Shown: positions 12,530-23,940, counted from the first letter of the stretch. The stretch is DNA of 64,000 nt from Heliopora coerulea (GCA_030142905.1 JASJOG010000315.1:186001-250000); one strand, 5' to 3'. Program-made: numbers and translations. Notes: generated by a model from the sequence alone, not told the origin.

Positions 12530-13171
12530 CCATTTTAAAATGGAAGATTCTGTGTCGGCGGTTAAATTTCCTGACTGGCGTGGCGGTGGAGGTGACAGTT
12601 CCGTTGAATATCTTGTCGTTAATGCAAGTCCCAGAGACGATTGAAGTTTAAAGAATTCGACTGCAAAGATGGACTCAAGCGACAAAACTTCTGACTTGAA
12701 CGTTTTGGCCATTCAGATCTACAATTCCGGGAAAACCTTTTCAAGGACATACGTTCGACCTGAGCCCTGTTTCGGATGCTCTGTATTAACTCGTCTTCAA
12801 ACAGCCAGGTAATGACAGGTCGGTTTTCGGAACACAATCTGCCACTTCCGGTTTCAGCAATTCTCGTCGCTTCATCGAGAATTCATATATGGCATACCTC
12901 TGAGGCGCAGGGATCCGCGATGGGAATAGTCTCCGTTTTGTTCGATCTTGCTTGCGCTACCTTATTTGCAAGGCTAAGAAGTGTGTTGAAGCTCTTCACA
13001 AGGAGCCGTTGCAGATTTTGGAGTCCCAGTTATCGCCTTCGAGCTGTGTCAAATCATCCTACCTATCACCTAAAACAAATAAATAAATCACCTAATAAAT
13101 ATGTAATATATAATATATACAATAATATATATAATATTATATAATATAATTAAATAAATATATATAATAAA

Positions 13172-13203
<32 letters not shown>

Positions 13204-13636
13204 ATATAATATAATAATATAATAAAAATATATATAAAATAACAATATAATATAAAAAAATAATAATATAAAAATAATAAATCACCTAAAACAGATCATC
13301 CTAAATCTCTGGATTGACTTTCGGAACTAGAAGCGATGAAACGTTTCTTGGGCGAAGATAGTGCTCTTGGATCTTGACAAATTTATCCTTAGCAGGTTTC
13401 TTTGTGCAGGCCGTATCGCCTCGTTCCGCTAAGTCAGCAGAAATATCAGTGCCGCACTCCTCAGTTTTAATGAAAAGGTCTTCATCTGGTAAAAGTTCTG
13501 GAAAGGTAAGAGATTCATTCCGGCTAGTTGGCAGGTTACTCTTACCACTGAGTGAGAGAGACTGGTCGAATTGGCCAGGGTCATCGTCCAGTAAACTTTC
13601 TTCGTCCACGAAAGGAGTAACGGGGTTGGAGACCAT
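12530..13636 (-). pseudogene. DIRS gag-like relic
   Basis: The open stretch 13636-13301 ends in VKIQEHYLRPRNVSSLLVPK, and a later piece near 12860 reads KRRELLKPEVADCVPK. Both fit the capsid-like first ORF of DIRS elements. The AT-rich microsatellite at 13085-13290 sits in the middle. Frames are broken. The link to DIRS is partly positional, because it lies just upstream of the reverse transcriptase. Confidence 0.5.
13085..13290. repeat. AT-rich microsatellite (TA/ATAT/AATA)
   Basis: Nearly pure A/T for about 200 bp, including a (TA)n run near 13170-13196. It interrupts the DIRS gag relic. ORFs rich in Ile/Tyr here are artefacts. Confidence 0.9.
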
Positions 13637-13799
13637 AACACGGACATGTCGGTTGACAGATTCTACTTAGGCGTCCAACTTTGTTACCATGTTAACGGAA
13701 GGTGAAACATTATCACAACCTCTCGCAAAAGAATGGCTAGGGTAGTCATTGATATGTAGCTCGTCCTCGTTCGTTGACATTCTGTCTTCTATATCGACG

Positions 13800-13950
13800 A
13801 CCTAACTTGGACACGTAAAGGAAATAGTGAGGCAGAACTTTTATCAGAACGTTTACCAGATGAAGACCTTTTCAATAAAGCTGAGGGGTGCGGCACTGAT
13901 ATTTCTGTTGACTTAGCGGAACGGGTCGATACAGCTTATACAAAATAGGT
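13800..13950 (+). other. Inverted duplicate of a DIRS gag segment
   Basis: The plus strand encodes LPDEDLFNKAEGCGTDISVD, which mirrors the minus-strand text LPDEDLFIKTEECGTDISAD at about 13420-13490. The segment is therefore present twice in opposite orientation, next to the terminal inverted repeat, as in the complementary ends of DIRS-like elements. Confidence 0.6.
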
Positions 13951-13963
13951 GACCAATGCTTTC

Positions 13964-14075
13964 ATTACCCTTGGCATCATTTGCATTACAATGGTCTTGA
14001 AATCATGGCGATCTGGATGTAGTGTAGGGAAATGCATAATGAATCTCGTAGTGTGAGACATGGTATGAAGGAGAA
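13964..14075 (-). repeat. DIRS terminal inverted repeat, right
   Basis: Complement of 9321-9426: it carries CCCTTGGCATCATTTG and GTAGTGTGAGACATGG. It marks the right limit of the DIRS-like element. Confidence 0.6.
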
Positions 14076-14896
14076 CTACTATAAGAAGACGATTATTGAA
14101 TGAAAAAAGGTGTATTTTGTGTACATCTTAGGCCCTTTCCACACATATCCGTTTTCGTTTGAAAACGCGACTGTTTTTTTCTCCGTTTTCATAATTCATC
14201 GTTTTCGCCCGTCCACGCGAATACGCAGACGATTTAGAAACTATAAAAACCAAGCTGGGCTGCAAAATTTTCACACCAACGTCATCTTTAAGGTCCTGTT
14301 CGTCTTCGTCCTTTGTCAAGATGTTGCAGACTGGCCTTCAAGATCGGGATTGAAAGTAACCTGATAACATAAGCCTCCTCCTCAGGTAGTCATCTTAAAC
14401 ATTTAGCAAAACTTGGTTGATCTGAAGACACGCTATTAGGCTTGAAAAAAAATCAAGTAAAAGAGAGGCGAAAGTGATACGTCCGTCCACCATTTTTAAT
14501 CACGTGCTTGATACCATATCATAATTTAGGTGTTTTTGAAAAGCTCCATTTTCATCCGTTCGAGCGTATTGAAACATTGAACTCTAAAAAGACTGGAACG
14601 ATACCTGTAAACTGTATTTTGAAGCCATCATGGAGGCTAACATGTAGCTCAATTTGCAGGTCATCCCAGTCCCCTACGCAATAAAACACGCAAACTATTG
14701 TGAAAAACATCACCCAACCTTCGGATTTTTTGACAGTTTTCTTTTTTATTCATAGAAAGTAGAGGAAAATGTCGGTAGGACTGCATATTTGTCAGAATTA
14801 ACTGTCAATAAAAAGTAAACCTACATGGCTGCCCCCATGTCGGCTTCATTCAATCGTGAAGCCTGGTACTACGAGGTAGCGTTCCAATCTCCTCAG
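14076..14896. other. No gene recognised
   Basis: It holds AGGCCCTTTCCACACATATC with TTTTCGTTTGAAAACG just after it, a short palindromic repeat motif, and a weak echo near 14530. No coding signal is seen. Confidence 0.4.
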
Positions 14897-14985
14897 AGTT
14901 CAATGTATTGAAATTACCTGTTCAAAAATTTCGACTTTGGGGAGAGGTTTTGGAACGCTCCGTTTCCGGTGGCTGTATTTCCCTG
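14897..14985 (+). CDS. PIEZO: Candidate PIEZO exon (plus strand)
   Basis: Acceptor TCTCCTCAG ends at 14896 and donor CTG|GTAAGC begins at 14986. In the frame set by one base carried from the previous exon, it reads VQCIEITCSK...LRFRWLYFP. In vertebrate PIEZO, as I recall it, a C-I-(E/D) motif and then KWLYLPD follow the membrane helix encoded here by 24193-24389. That exon ends with two bases left over (phase 2), exactly what this exon needs, although it is on the opposite strand. The exon ends in phase 1. The next exon was not found between 14986 and 19940. It is short, so the call depends on phase and context. Confidence 0.5.
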
Positions 14986-17900
14986 GTAAGCATGGACGGG
15001 AAGGCAATCCGCAACGAAAAATTTACGTTTTCAAAGTAAAACATCCATTCAGAGCCAAAAGACATCGTAAATTACCAATTGGAAATTTTCATGATCAGAC
15101 CTTTGGGGTTCAGCTTCGTTCACCATGTCACCAGAATCTACAGCAACTAGAGTCAAATAAAGCAGCTTTAACAGAGAGCTGTTATGTCCCAAATTGCTGA
15201 TAGCTTAATTCCTACTTGTACCGAACAACTGTTCCAAGCTAAATTCAACTCAAAGATTTTAGCATTCTCAGAAACTGCAAACTGGTCATATCACGCCCAT
15301 CTTTACCAGAATAGTAACAACAGTATTTATAGCATTGGCTTATGATCAACTTTTCCAGTTTCTTGCAAAAAAACATTAGCGTATACGCAAGACTAGCTAA
15401 AGCTTTAGTTTTCTTAATCTACCAAACAGATTGGGGCTTAGACTGTTAGAAGTATTTTTCTGATTACGTAATGGCTATCGGTTTACAGAGCCTCAGTTCG
15501 AGATAGCAAAAGCCAAATCAGCCTTTCCACTAGAATTCTTTTTATCTTAAAGCAGATGTCTTTCTTCTTAAACAATCTAAATGCATGACTCACCTGGTTT
15601 GCCCAACAGAGATGAATTTCTGGCAGCGGAATCTGTATCAAATGCTTTCTCTCTCCATAGTCCGTGGTCCTTAACGTAGACAAAGAAAGAACAACAAAAT
15701 TGGGGATAAGGTCAAAGATAATAAATACAACGCACGGTATGGGAGAGGAGTGTGTTTAGCTGAAAATGAGACGGAAACATTTCAGTGTTCAAGCAAACGT
15801 ATGAAACATAAGGCAAAGTACCCTGGATTGAATGACGAATTTTGAATTTACTAGCATGAACATACTACTGAAGAGGCTACTGATCACGGGAAGATGGAGG
15901 GAAAGGCGATACACTGGTGCCAATGATAAAACAAACACTTCACATATTACTTCTACATTCTACATTACATCTGGGTTCCATTTCAGGCCAGGTAATTCTA
16001 ATATATACTGTAAAAATTCTAACAAGCGCCCACTCCTGAACCCCAATTTTGAAATAAGTGCCCGCCGCAGTAGTTTAGTAGTTTGTTTTCGCAGGACAGT
16101 AGCCTGACCACACCTATAATAAGACGGAGATTTAAGCTTTGCACTGATATTTCTACGTTTCCAGTCGCAGCTAGTCTTGAATAAACGAACAACTCAGTGT
16201 AATAAATAACCGAACAATTAATTAATCTAATGAACGGGTGAAACGGTGGATTAGAAGCCAAATGAAGAAATAAAGAACTAACTCTTAGACAACAAATGGA
16301 GTCGTATACGATTCTACGTTTGTTCTGCAGGTGTTCAGCTATACCCAACTGGACAAATTAAGCGACCGAGCTCAATTTCATATTTGCTAGTGGTAACATT
16401 GTTTAGAAAACGATTAAACCAGCAAGCGAAAGGAGTCCACGTCTCTGCTTCTGCCTTCTGCCCCCCCCCCCCTTAAGGGGACAGCGAGTTCATGGGAGCA
16501 GAGACTCTGCAGAGTTCTACCTACAGCGGTGCACCCGAAAGTGAGCTCCAAGATTTGGAATGCGTTACTTTTTGTTATATTTGACAGAATGGTCCCGCGG
16601 CGTTTCATGTGGAACATTTTTCACGGATTCTATGTAGACTTCACGCATGATCGCATACTAGGTGGTCTGACCCAAAAGATCTCAAAAATAGTTGGTCGTT
16701 TAAAGGTTAAAGAAGTGGAAGAAATGAGGAAGTAAAGAAGCAAAGAAGCAAAGAAGAAAAGAAGCGAACAAAAGAACGACCCGACAAATGAACAAGGAAA
16801 CTAATAAACGGAGAACAAGAGAACGAGGGAACAAAGGAAAGCGGTAACAAGCTAACGAAGTAACATTCCAAAAAGTGAACGAGAAAACAGGTAAGTGAAA
16901 GATTGAACCAGTGAACAGTGGAAAAGAAGAACACGTGAACAGAAAAACGTCAGAAGTAGTGAGCAGAACACGTGAACCAGTAAAAGAGTGAACGACGGAA
17001 CGGGTGAAGGCTGAGACACATTGGAATGGGTGGCGCCAGAGGCGCCTAATTTAGACAAGTACACAGGTCTAAAAAGGTAAAGGCACTGCTGCTTAAGATA
17101 TGCCATTAAGGATGCATTTGATAACGCCTTACTGAATATTCGGTTCAACGGGATAGTACACTACCAGATACCGGGATTGCCTATTTTCACGATGAAGAAG
17201 TGAAACAACAAGGAGATATTTAAAGAAAGAAATATGCAAGCCGTTTCGTGCATTTGTAATACAATTATTTGAAATTGAATTAAACCTCCCATGGTTTGAT
17301 ACTCAAGCCCTAATGCGTTTTACACCAGAACTGTCTCTGTAGAAATGTTAATTGCCATTTGCCAGTATCAAATGCTTACTTGCACACTCAAAAACATTTT
17401 TTTTCCTCCTTGCAAGAACTCCAGCACGGCCCGGTAAATATCCACCAGAATTTTACAGGATACCGAATGTGACGCGACAGCAACATTTTAGCTGACGCCG
17501 GGGTTCAAATCCCGTATCAAGGGAATGAGTGAACCTGGTCACCTATAACGACTTAAGAAATAGTAAATGAATTTCCGTATTTTGATACCGTGATCCAAAT
17601 ACGCCGGACGTTGCTAGACTTGAGAAAAGCCTACAAATACAGCAGCCGCCAGGCGACTATTTTTAGCTTTTCGAAAATCGAGCGACATCGGAAGTGTTTG
17701 TCACGGCATCCCAACTCGGAAATCCATCTAGCATTTCTTTCATATAATAACGACAGATGGAAAGCTGTCAGCCTTATTAACACATTGATGAAGTAGGTAA
17801 TTCTCCTGTAAATCAGCAGCTACCAATCAGAGGCAAGCTTAAGAAGATTGAACCTGATCAACAAAGTGAACCCACTGCAATGTGGTGAAAGGAAAAAAAA

Positions 17901-18409
17901 AACAACAGAGTGCTTTTTTCAAGTGTTTCAATGAAAATATCCAAACAAGCAAAAACCTCGACATACTTCTTTGATAAAATAATGATTGAACGCCCAACAC
18001 AATCTTCGGTACACTTTTGGCGAAAGTTTTTGCAAGAAATTTTTTTGCGGGAAACGACACACATTATTTTATAAAGGTATACTCCCAAAAATTAGTCACC
18101 AGTGACTAGAGTCATCGATCCTCAATCTTTCCGGTAACCTCCATGTATCAGGAGCGAATGACTCATGACGAACGGCCATGATCAATGTTATAGATTAGAC
18201 TAGTGTGGGAATAAGAATTAAGGATTGAGTAAGGTTATGTCTCAACTTCCCATAGGGTCACTAATTATTTCAATGGTCATTCATCGCCAGGAATAAGTAA
18301 CCAGATTCACTCATCCCTGACACCGACACATCCAAAAACGGTATTCCATTTCTGTGAGCTATAGCAATTGTTTTCTGTGACTTTTGCATGATTTCTCAAC
18401 GTATAAAAA
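14986..18409. other. No gene recognised; low-complexity tracts
   Basis: It contains a poly-C run (about 16460-16473), a purine-rich GAAC/AAGAAGC-like degenerate tract (16735-17000), and a tRNA-like B-box sequence (GGTTCAAATCCC) near 17500 without a full tRNA fold. If the flanking PIEZO exons belong to one gene, this is intron; at least one PIEZO exon should lie between 14986 and 19939 but I could not identify it. Confidence 0.4.
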
Positions 18410-18760
18410 CCATGACTCGTTACAACTGCCACTTGATCATTTCACCAACCTTTCCTCGGTGGATTTCGAGGACGGTTGCTCGCGAGCTCTCGACTGAGCA
18501 CCTTCTAAGTATTCTTGCCGTGGGATCGAACCTGCAACCTGCTGATGCCCGGTAAGACGCTCTAACATAAACCGTTAAGGTACCGATACTCAGATGGCGA
18601 GCTAAGATGCAAGTTTGACATATGTGCTGCCTCTTCGGCAGCCACGATATGTTAATAATGGCGTTCACTGAGATATATGTTACGTATGTGGGAGCTTGGA
18701 GGTGTCATGGATGATAGATGAACGTTCGTCAAGTTCATACATTAGAGAAACTATTTAATA
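18410..18760 (-). mobile_element. tRNA-derived SINE-like repeat
   Basis: The minus strand contains GTTAGAGCGTCTTACC followed about 25 bases later by GGTTCGATCCC, a perfect RNA polymerase III B-box. This is the arrangement of a tRNA-derived SINE head. Its 3' part (ATAGATGAACGTTCGTCAA on plus) recurs near 18940-19050 and 56990-57215, so it is a family. The acceptor stem does not fold, so it is not a functional tRNA. Confidence 0.45.
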
Positions 18761-18814
18761 TGAAGCTCAGAAAAGGTTTTTCTGAGGCATGAGCTTGACA
18801 AACGTTTAATCAAT

Positions 18815-18890
18815 CAATCGATCGATCGATCAATGAGTCAGTCAATCAGTCAATCAATCAATCAATCAGTCAATCAATCATATGTTTAAA
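18815..18890. repeat. TCAA/TCGA tetranucleotide microsatellite
   Basis: About 18 tandem tetramers (ATCA with ATCG and GTCA variants). Confidence 0.9.
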
Positions 18891-19939
18891 CATATCCTGT
18901 AAGAGTTACAAATTCGTTATAACGCGCACGTGTTAACGTATCAATATCAACGTTTATCTATACTCATTGTATATCAATATTAACGTCAACGTTTATCTAT
19001 CATCCGTGATATCCCCAAGCTCCAACATTCGTAACGTGTATCAGGAGGTGAAATTAGTTCATGTGATCATACTCCTTCGAAAGCGATGTGCGATTAGTAT
19101 ACAAAGTGCTCTAGTATGTTTCATTCTCTACTTTGAGCATCCTATTAAACTTACTAAATTTTATTTATTTTAAATTGATTTCTAGAACTCACTATTCATG
19201 AATTGACTACGCATTTCAAGCTATCCATTTCGCCACGCACACGATATTTTATAGCCGTTAAGCTTTCGAAGCTGATTTAAAGACAAATAACATAAATTGA
19301 AGTGCGTTCTACGAGAGGTTCAGAACCACAGATCGTTTGAGAACGGAAACTTGGTCCCAGAACATCCCAAATAAAACCAAAATGACTGGATCTAATTGAT
19401 CATTATTTGTACGTTTGCATGGTGATGAGAATCGAATACAAAATAAACCATCAAAGTGCACTTCGTGGGTAAAATAACAGAGGTGAGTCGCCAGTTTCAA
19501 TGGCCGGTTTCCTTTGCGCATCTGCTGAATACAACTACCAGAATGCCTTTCGACATCTTGTTTGTAATGTTAATAGGAGCAATTGTCTTTCTACTCGTTT
19601 TGGGAATTCCATGTTGGCATGAAAATGAAAAAACTGCAAAGTGTTCTGGGATATGTATTCATCTGACGTAATAAAAGGAACCGGCCATTTGGAGTTACTG
19701 GGGCTCTTGGAAGCTTTCATAATTCTGCCATGACAAGAATGAATACATTTAAAGGGTTTCAAAATGTCATAAGGTATTCAGAGATGGTCATGAAGTAGTA
19801 CAGCTCTATTACTATAGTCCTTGATGCAACATTTTTTCAATAGTATTTTTAATTACGCAAAACAGTTGATAGCCTCGCAAATTCTTGTTTAATGTAAGTG
19901 TTGTGTGACTAAAGAATTTGCCGATTGCTTTGTCTGTAG
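18891..19939. other. No gene recognised
   Basis: It includes another fragment of the SINE-like family near 18940-19050. A 71-codon ORF at 19456-19671 has a hydrophobic stretch but no splice support or motif. Within the plus-strand part of PIEZO this would be intron. Confidence 0.4.
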
Positions 19940-20149
19940 ATTATTTTATTCCAACACATTTACTGGATCACCCTGTCCATTGTCTACATCACAGTCCAAA
20001 GTACTATCTTCAACTTTGGCTTTATCCTGGGTTGCTTCTTCTTTCTTTGGCACGGGCAATCGCTGTACCTCCATCGTAAGTTGATATCTTGGTGGAAAAT
20101 TTTCATGGGTTACAATTTCTTGGTGCTGTTTTTGAAGGTCTGTTTGCAG
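19940..20149 (+). CDS. PIEZO: PIEZO exon, transmembrane segment (plus strand)
   Basis: The acceptor GTCTGTAG ends at 19939 and the donor CAG|GTACGT begins at 20150. The exon is 70 codons, phase 0 to phase 0. It encodes two hydrophobic helices, including HIYWITLSIVYITVQ and FGFILGCFFFLWHG, followed by WKIFMGYNFLVLFLK. This fits the PIEZO blade region that precedes the conserved cytoplasmic-facing DD.G...D..CF.FLLLQ segment encoded by the next exon. PIEZO forms a trimeric mechanically gated cation channel. An open frame on the minus strand here is a shadow. It lies on the opposite strand from the upstream PIEZO exons at 24-56 kb. Confidence 0.75.
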
Positions 20150-20329
20150 GTACGTGTGTCTGCTTACCTCTTACTGTGTCTTTGTCTCTATTAATTGTAT
20201 TTCTGAGATACGGAACTGTGATAACTACATGGTATTACAATAAACAGAACAGTACGAGTAGTTAATGAACACAAATCATATAGTTTGAAGTTCTGTTTGA
20301 ATTTAATTTGCAAAGTTATTTTATTTAAA

Positions 20330-20405
20330 TGTAAAACAATACAGTACAATACAATATAATACCATACCATACCATAAGATTCAATACAAGACAATACAGT
20401 ACAAA

Positions 20406-20460
<55 letters not shown>
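20330..20460. repeat. ACAAT-type repeats, then (TA)n(TG)n microsatellite
   Basis: ATACAATAC/ATACCAT-like units at 20330-20400 run into ATATATAT and then about 19 TG dinucleotides ending near 20458. This lies in the intron between the plus-strand PIEZO exons and directly abuts the large foldback. Confidence 0.9.
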
Positions 20461-20463
<3 letters not shown>

Positions 20464-20521
20464 GTATACGTATATCTATGATGAAAAGTTTGTTTTCAAC
20501 TTTATTTCAGAAAATTTCTGA

Positions 20522-20593
20522 GTTCCCCAACGGGAATCGAACCATTGTCTCCCGATTGCCAGTACGGTTGTTTTACCACTAGACTATAGGGTC
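20522..20593 (-). other. tRNA-like sequence, left arm of foldback
   Basis: The minus strand shows an A-box (TAGTCTAGTGG), a B-box (GGTTCGATTCC) and a T-arm (mismatched at one pair here). The acceptor stem pairs only at its central CCC/GGG and the anticodon stem pairs poorly. The loop CTGGCAA would place GGC (Ala) at the anticodon, but I do not trust this. It is more likely a pol III promoter module than a working tRNA. Confidence 0.5.
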
Positions 20594-20694
20594 TCAGACG
20601 GCAAGTATGATGTTAATTAGAGACCTGGTTCGTAATAAGAAGCATATCAATATTACGAATCAGGTCTCCAATTAATATCAAACTTGCCGTCTGA

Positions 20695-20766
20695 GACCCT
20701 ATAGTCTAATGGTAAAACAACCGTACCGGCAATCGGGAGACACGGGTTCGATTCCCGTTGGGGAAC
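20695..20766 (+). other. tRNA-like sequence, right arm of foldback
   Basis: The partner of the left copy, with A-box TAGTCTAATGG, B-box GGTTCGATTCC and a perfect 5-bp T-stem (ACGGG/CCCGT). It differs from the left copy at about five positions. The loop has C in place of the invariant U33, which argues against a working tRNA. Confidence 0.5.
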
Positions 20767-20909
20767 TCAGAAATTTTCTGAGATAAAGCTTGAGAACAAA
20801 CTTTTCATTTTTATATCCAAGCTTACAAACATCTACACTTGGTAAGATGAAATTTACTCATACATGTATATGTATATATATCCATGGTAACTATAGTTTC
20901 TTTTTTTAG

Positions 20910-21165
20910 CTTCTTTCGTGTCTGTGGATTGATGAAGTGAAATAGTATAGCGGATGCTATGTTCTTCAGTTGCTCAGCTTGTACTGTTTGCGCCAAGCTG
21001 AATACATTTATAGACCGACAACACTTGCAGAGACTGACTGTGTCTCCCCGGATGATACAGGTCTACCTATGGACTGCGCTTGTTTCGTCTTTCTCCTTCT
21101 TCAGTACAGGATATTTACCAGGATATTAAACAAGAACTTACAGAGCGATTCGAAACGGCTTCAAG
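20910..21165 (+). CDS. PIEZO: PIEZO exon with in-frame TAG (plus strand)
   Basis: The acceptor TTTTTTTAG ends at 20909 and a GTATTG donor follows 21165. The start is in phase 0 with the exon ending at 20149. It encodes LLSCLWIDEVK, then TAG (20943-20945), then YSGCYVLQLLSLYCL and PDDTGLPMDCACFVFLLLQ. The last part is a strong match to a conserved PIEZO segment of the form D(D/E)xGxxxDxxCFxFLLLQxRxF. The TAG falls where vertebrate PIEZO, as I recall it, has glutamine. An alternative acceptor (TTCTTCAG, ending 20969) would skip the TAG but drop conserved sequence. The exon ends in phase 1. Confidence 0.75.
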
Positions 21166-21328
21166 GTATTGTAGCTGCGTCTTTCTGACGTCTACTTCTT
21201 ATTAATAATGCACGTTTGAATAAAAAAATAGATTTGTTTGCGAGCTGTTAAAAGTAAAGGTTCTGTAAATGTTAGTCAGCAGTGATGGATGTTGCTTCAT
21301 GTTACGTCATATTGACATCTTATTTCAG

Positions 21329-21388
21329 ATTTCCATGAAGAACTCACCTTTAGAACAAAAATATCTTAATGTTATGCCTGCAATACTG
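21329..21388 (+). CDS. Possible next PIEZO exon, weak
   Basis: It is flanked by a good acceptor (CTTATTTCAG) and a GTAAAT donor. In the phase required by the exon ending at 21165, it begins D-F-H, which could match a PIEZO segment, but meets TAA after 14 residues. In another phase it is open throughout. Support is limited to the splice signals. Confidence 0.25.
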
Positions 21389-23513
21389 GTAAATTTAACA
21401 AGCTCTAATCGTATTCTTGTCTAATAGTGTAAACGCAGTCGGTTTGCTCACAGCTGTCGACGCTTACTGCTCGTTTGCTGGCCCGATAAGGGCAATTCGG
21501 ATTACGACTTTGACACAAATTATAGATGTCAGCGGTTTGACGTATAAATGAAACGAAGGGGTTTTTCTTGTAGTTCTCGCCTTAGAGGTCATATGTTAAC
21601 CAGAGGGAGCATTGCACCTAAATTTCATTCCACCACAGGTGACAGATTTAAGACCGCCTTTTTGGAGAAACTGAGGAGCAAAACAAACATGCCCGGATGA
21701 AAAGTTCAAAGTCACGGTCAAAGGCTACTTCTTTTTTTTTCTTGCTTTTTTTTGTAACGTCTGAAATTTCAACTTCTGTTATGGGTATGGTCCGAATTTG
21801 TCCACGAAATTTTCACTGATCCAGGTATAAAATAAGTTTCGCAAAACCGGACCTTGTACCTTCTCTACATCAACTATATTATATGGTTTTACACGCACGG
21901 AAACGAAGCAAAAGCCTTAAAACAATACCAGAACCATAGAGATCGCATAAGAGGGGGCATGGGGACCAAAAAAAAATGCTGTCAAAAGCTGCCACTTTGA
22001 GTAAACTGGGAGGCAAATTGTTCTTCTCCAGGCTCTTTTTCCACCCGTTCGAGAACTTCGAGGTCGAACAACTGAAGTTTAGGGAATCGTTTCGTGTTTG
22101 TTTCCGTCATGGCCAGCCTTCTTGGCTTCACTTTTTGCCCGGGAAATGACTGGGAGTTAGCATTCCAGATGTGGAAATCGAATTCACTGGTGTACACCCG
22201 CTGAGCCTAAGCATTCCACAGTAGGTAGCATACTCACGAGGGACTGGGCCCGCCAGGTTCAAAATGATCAAAACTTTGTGCTTTCGCTATTGATGGGGGA
22301 AAGAGTTAGTCAGTCACTTACTGATGAGTCTGAGAACGACAACAAAAAGGAAAAAGGAAAGTCTTAAAACCACTGAATTAGTCAATCTTCAATTTACTAC
22401 AGATGATATATGACAAGAAGGTTCATCAAGCATTTGCTTTGAGTGTAAAATCCTCTTCCATCTCGCTTAACCACCCAATTTCATCCCGGGAAAAATGAAT
22501 CTTTGTTGAAGAAAAATTGGACCATGTAGCCAGGCAACTTACGAATGTAGTTAATGATTTTCACCACTGCAGATTACCTTTGGCTACTCTATCCCGAGTC
22601 ACTTTTGCCAAGCTTACATTTGAGGAGGAAAATGCTCCGGACACTTTTGCTTATAAAAGTGCTTTGCATAATTTTTTCCAATAAGACAAGTAGAACCCGA
22701 AATATGACCAGAATTGCCATATGTTGGAAGTACAACATGTTACGTCATCAGGTTTATTTTCCAAACCAGACCCCAGACCCGCACTTTCTTTTAGTATTTC
22801 CGATATTGGTGTCTCAACATCTTAAACTGTGAAAGTTCGACAAAACATTCAGTTCAGAATGAATTGCTAAGGAATGAATAGAAACATCCTAATTCTGCCG
22901 TATTTACCATAACTCCGCTTAGCTTCGTTTCGTACCGTTTTAGACTCACAAGTTCTTGGGTTTTGGTTCGATGAAACCTTCTCTTTCCAAACGAAAACGG
23001 TTTGTTTTAATATACATTAGGGATACCAATGACAATAGCTTTTGTTTGATACTTTTACTGCCGGATATTACCCATTGACGAATAAAATCATCTGATGTAT
23101 GGTAGTGTACAATTATAGTACAGTGCGACTAGGACAGACGAAGAGTTAATTTGATTCTGGAATGAATTTACTCTCGGATCTCCTTACCAAATTTCAGTCC
23201 CACTACCCTCTGGCCCAACGAATACACCTGCAAATATTTGATGTACAAAGCAATCACCGGCCACATTACCAGTGTAATATCTTCAACTTACCTAAAAGTA
23301 ATTTGGCATTATGTGGGTCTTCAAGATCAGTCAAATACAACCAATGAATAAGATTGTGATTTAGTTTCTTGGTCCAAGGATAATCTAACAATCATTGTGC
23401 AAATTGAATCATTAAAACTAAATTACATCATAAAAAATGAGTATTTCCCTTCATTCATAAATGAAATGCTCGCATCACTACCACTGACACACTACAAACC
23501 CTGTACGGGATGC
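21389..23513. other. No gene recognised
   Basis: Apart from one CAGTG-family end (21990-22189), I see only short ORFs without motifs. The putative PIEZO inversion breakpoint falls in this interval or in the one up to 24192. Confidence 0.4.
21990..22189. mobile_element. Solo right end of the CAGTG/CACTG hAT-type family
   Basis: The stretch ends GGAAATCGAATTCACTG at 22189 and carries the family's GGGAGTTAGCATTCCAGATG subterminal motif. No left end was found, so it is truncated. Confidence 0.6.
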
Positions 23514-23940
23514 GCAGCACAACAATGTTCACAGGTTGCAGTAAAACATTGTTCACATGGTACAGCACAACATTGTTCACAGGGTGCAGTACAGCATTGT
23601 TAACAGGGTACAGCACAGCATTGTTTACAGTGCACAGTACAACATTGTTTACAAAGTACAGTACAACATTGTTTACAGAGTGCAGTACAACATTGTTTAC
23701 AGTGTACAGTACAACATTGTTTACAGTGTACAGCACGACATTGTTTACTGTGTACAGCACAACATAGGCTACAGAACAACATCGTTTACAGGTTGCAGTA
23801 CAACAATGTTCACGTGCTGTAGTACAACATCGTACACAAGGTAGAGCAAACATTGTTTACAGGGTGCAGTACAACATTGTTCATGGGGTGCAGCACAACA
23901 TTGCTCACGGGATGCTGTACAACGTTTACGCCTGTTTTCA
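23514..23940. repeat. 24-bp minisatellite, ~17 copies
   Basis: The unit is roughly CAACATTGTTTACAGTGTACAGTA with TTC/TTT and GGG/GTG variants. Because 24 is a multiple of three, frames stay open on both strands and give Cys/Val/Tyr-rich ORFs that are not genes. Confidence 0.9.

Larger units (their letters stand above)
9321..14075 (-). mobile_element. Degenerate DIRS-type (tyrosine recombinase) retroelement
   Basis: Reading on the minus strand, the order is gag-like (13636 to ~12530), reverse transcriptase/RNase H (~12520 to 11214) and tyrosine recombinase (10393 to 9610), which is the DIRS layout. DIRS elements carry inverted rather than direct terminal repeats and integrate through a tyrosine recombinase. 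Inverted flanking sequences at 9321-9426 and 13964-14075 support this. Every reading frame is broken by stops and shifts. An AT-rich expansion (13085-13290) splits the gag region. A short piece of gag is also present inverted at 13800-13950. Confidence 0.75.
20482..20808. repeat. Foldback element with a tRNA-like sequence in each arm
   Basis: Arms of about 155 bp (20482-20636 and 20652-20808) are near-perfect reverse complements with a loop of about 15 bases. Arm ends read TGAAAAGTTTGTT and AACAAACTTTTCA. Each arm holds a 72-base tRNA-like sequence, so the two copies point toward each other's opposite strand. It sits between two PIEZO exons. Confidence 0.85.

Noticed and set aside
19927..20150. 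Terminal exon of a minus-strand gene (75 open codons)
   Set aside because: The plus strand encodes hydrophobic PIEZO text with good splice sites at both ends; the minus frame is its shadow.
23455..23853. Cys/Val/Tyr-rich repeat ORFs on both strands
   Set aside because: The 24-bp minisatellite has no stops in several frames; there is no start context or domain.
23514..23940. CRISPR array
   Set aside because: Units are contiguous tandem repeats without unique spacers, in a eukaryotic genome; no array was seen anywhere in the window.
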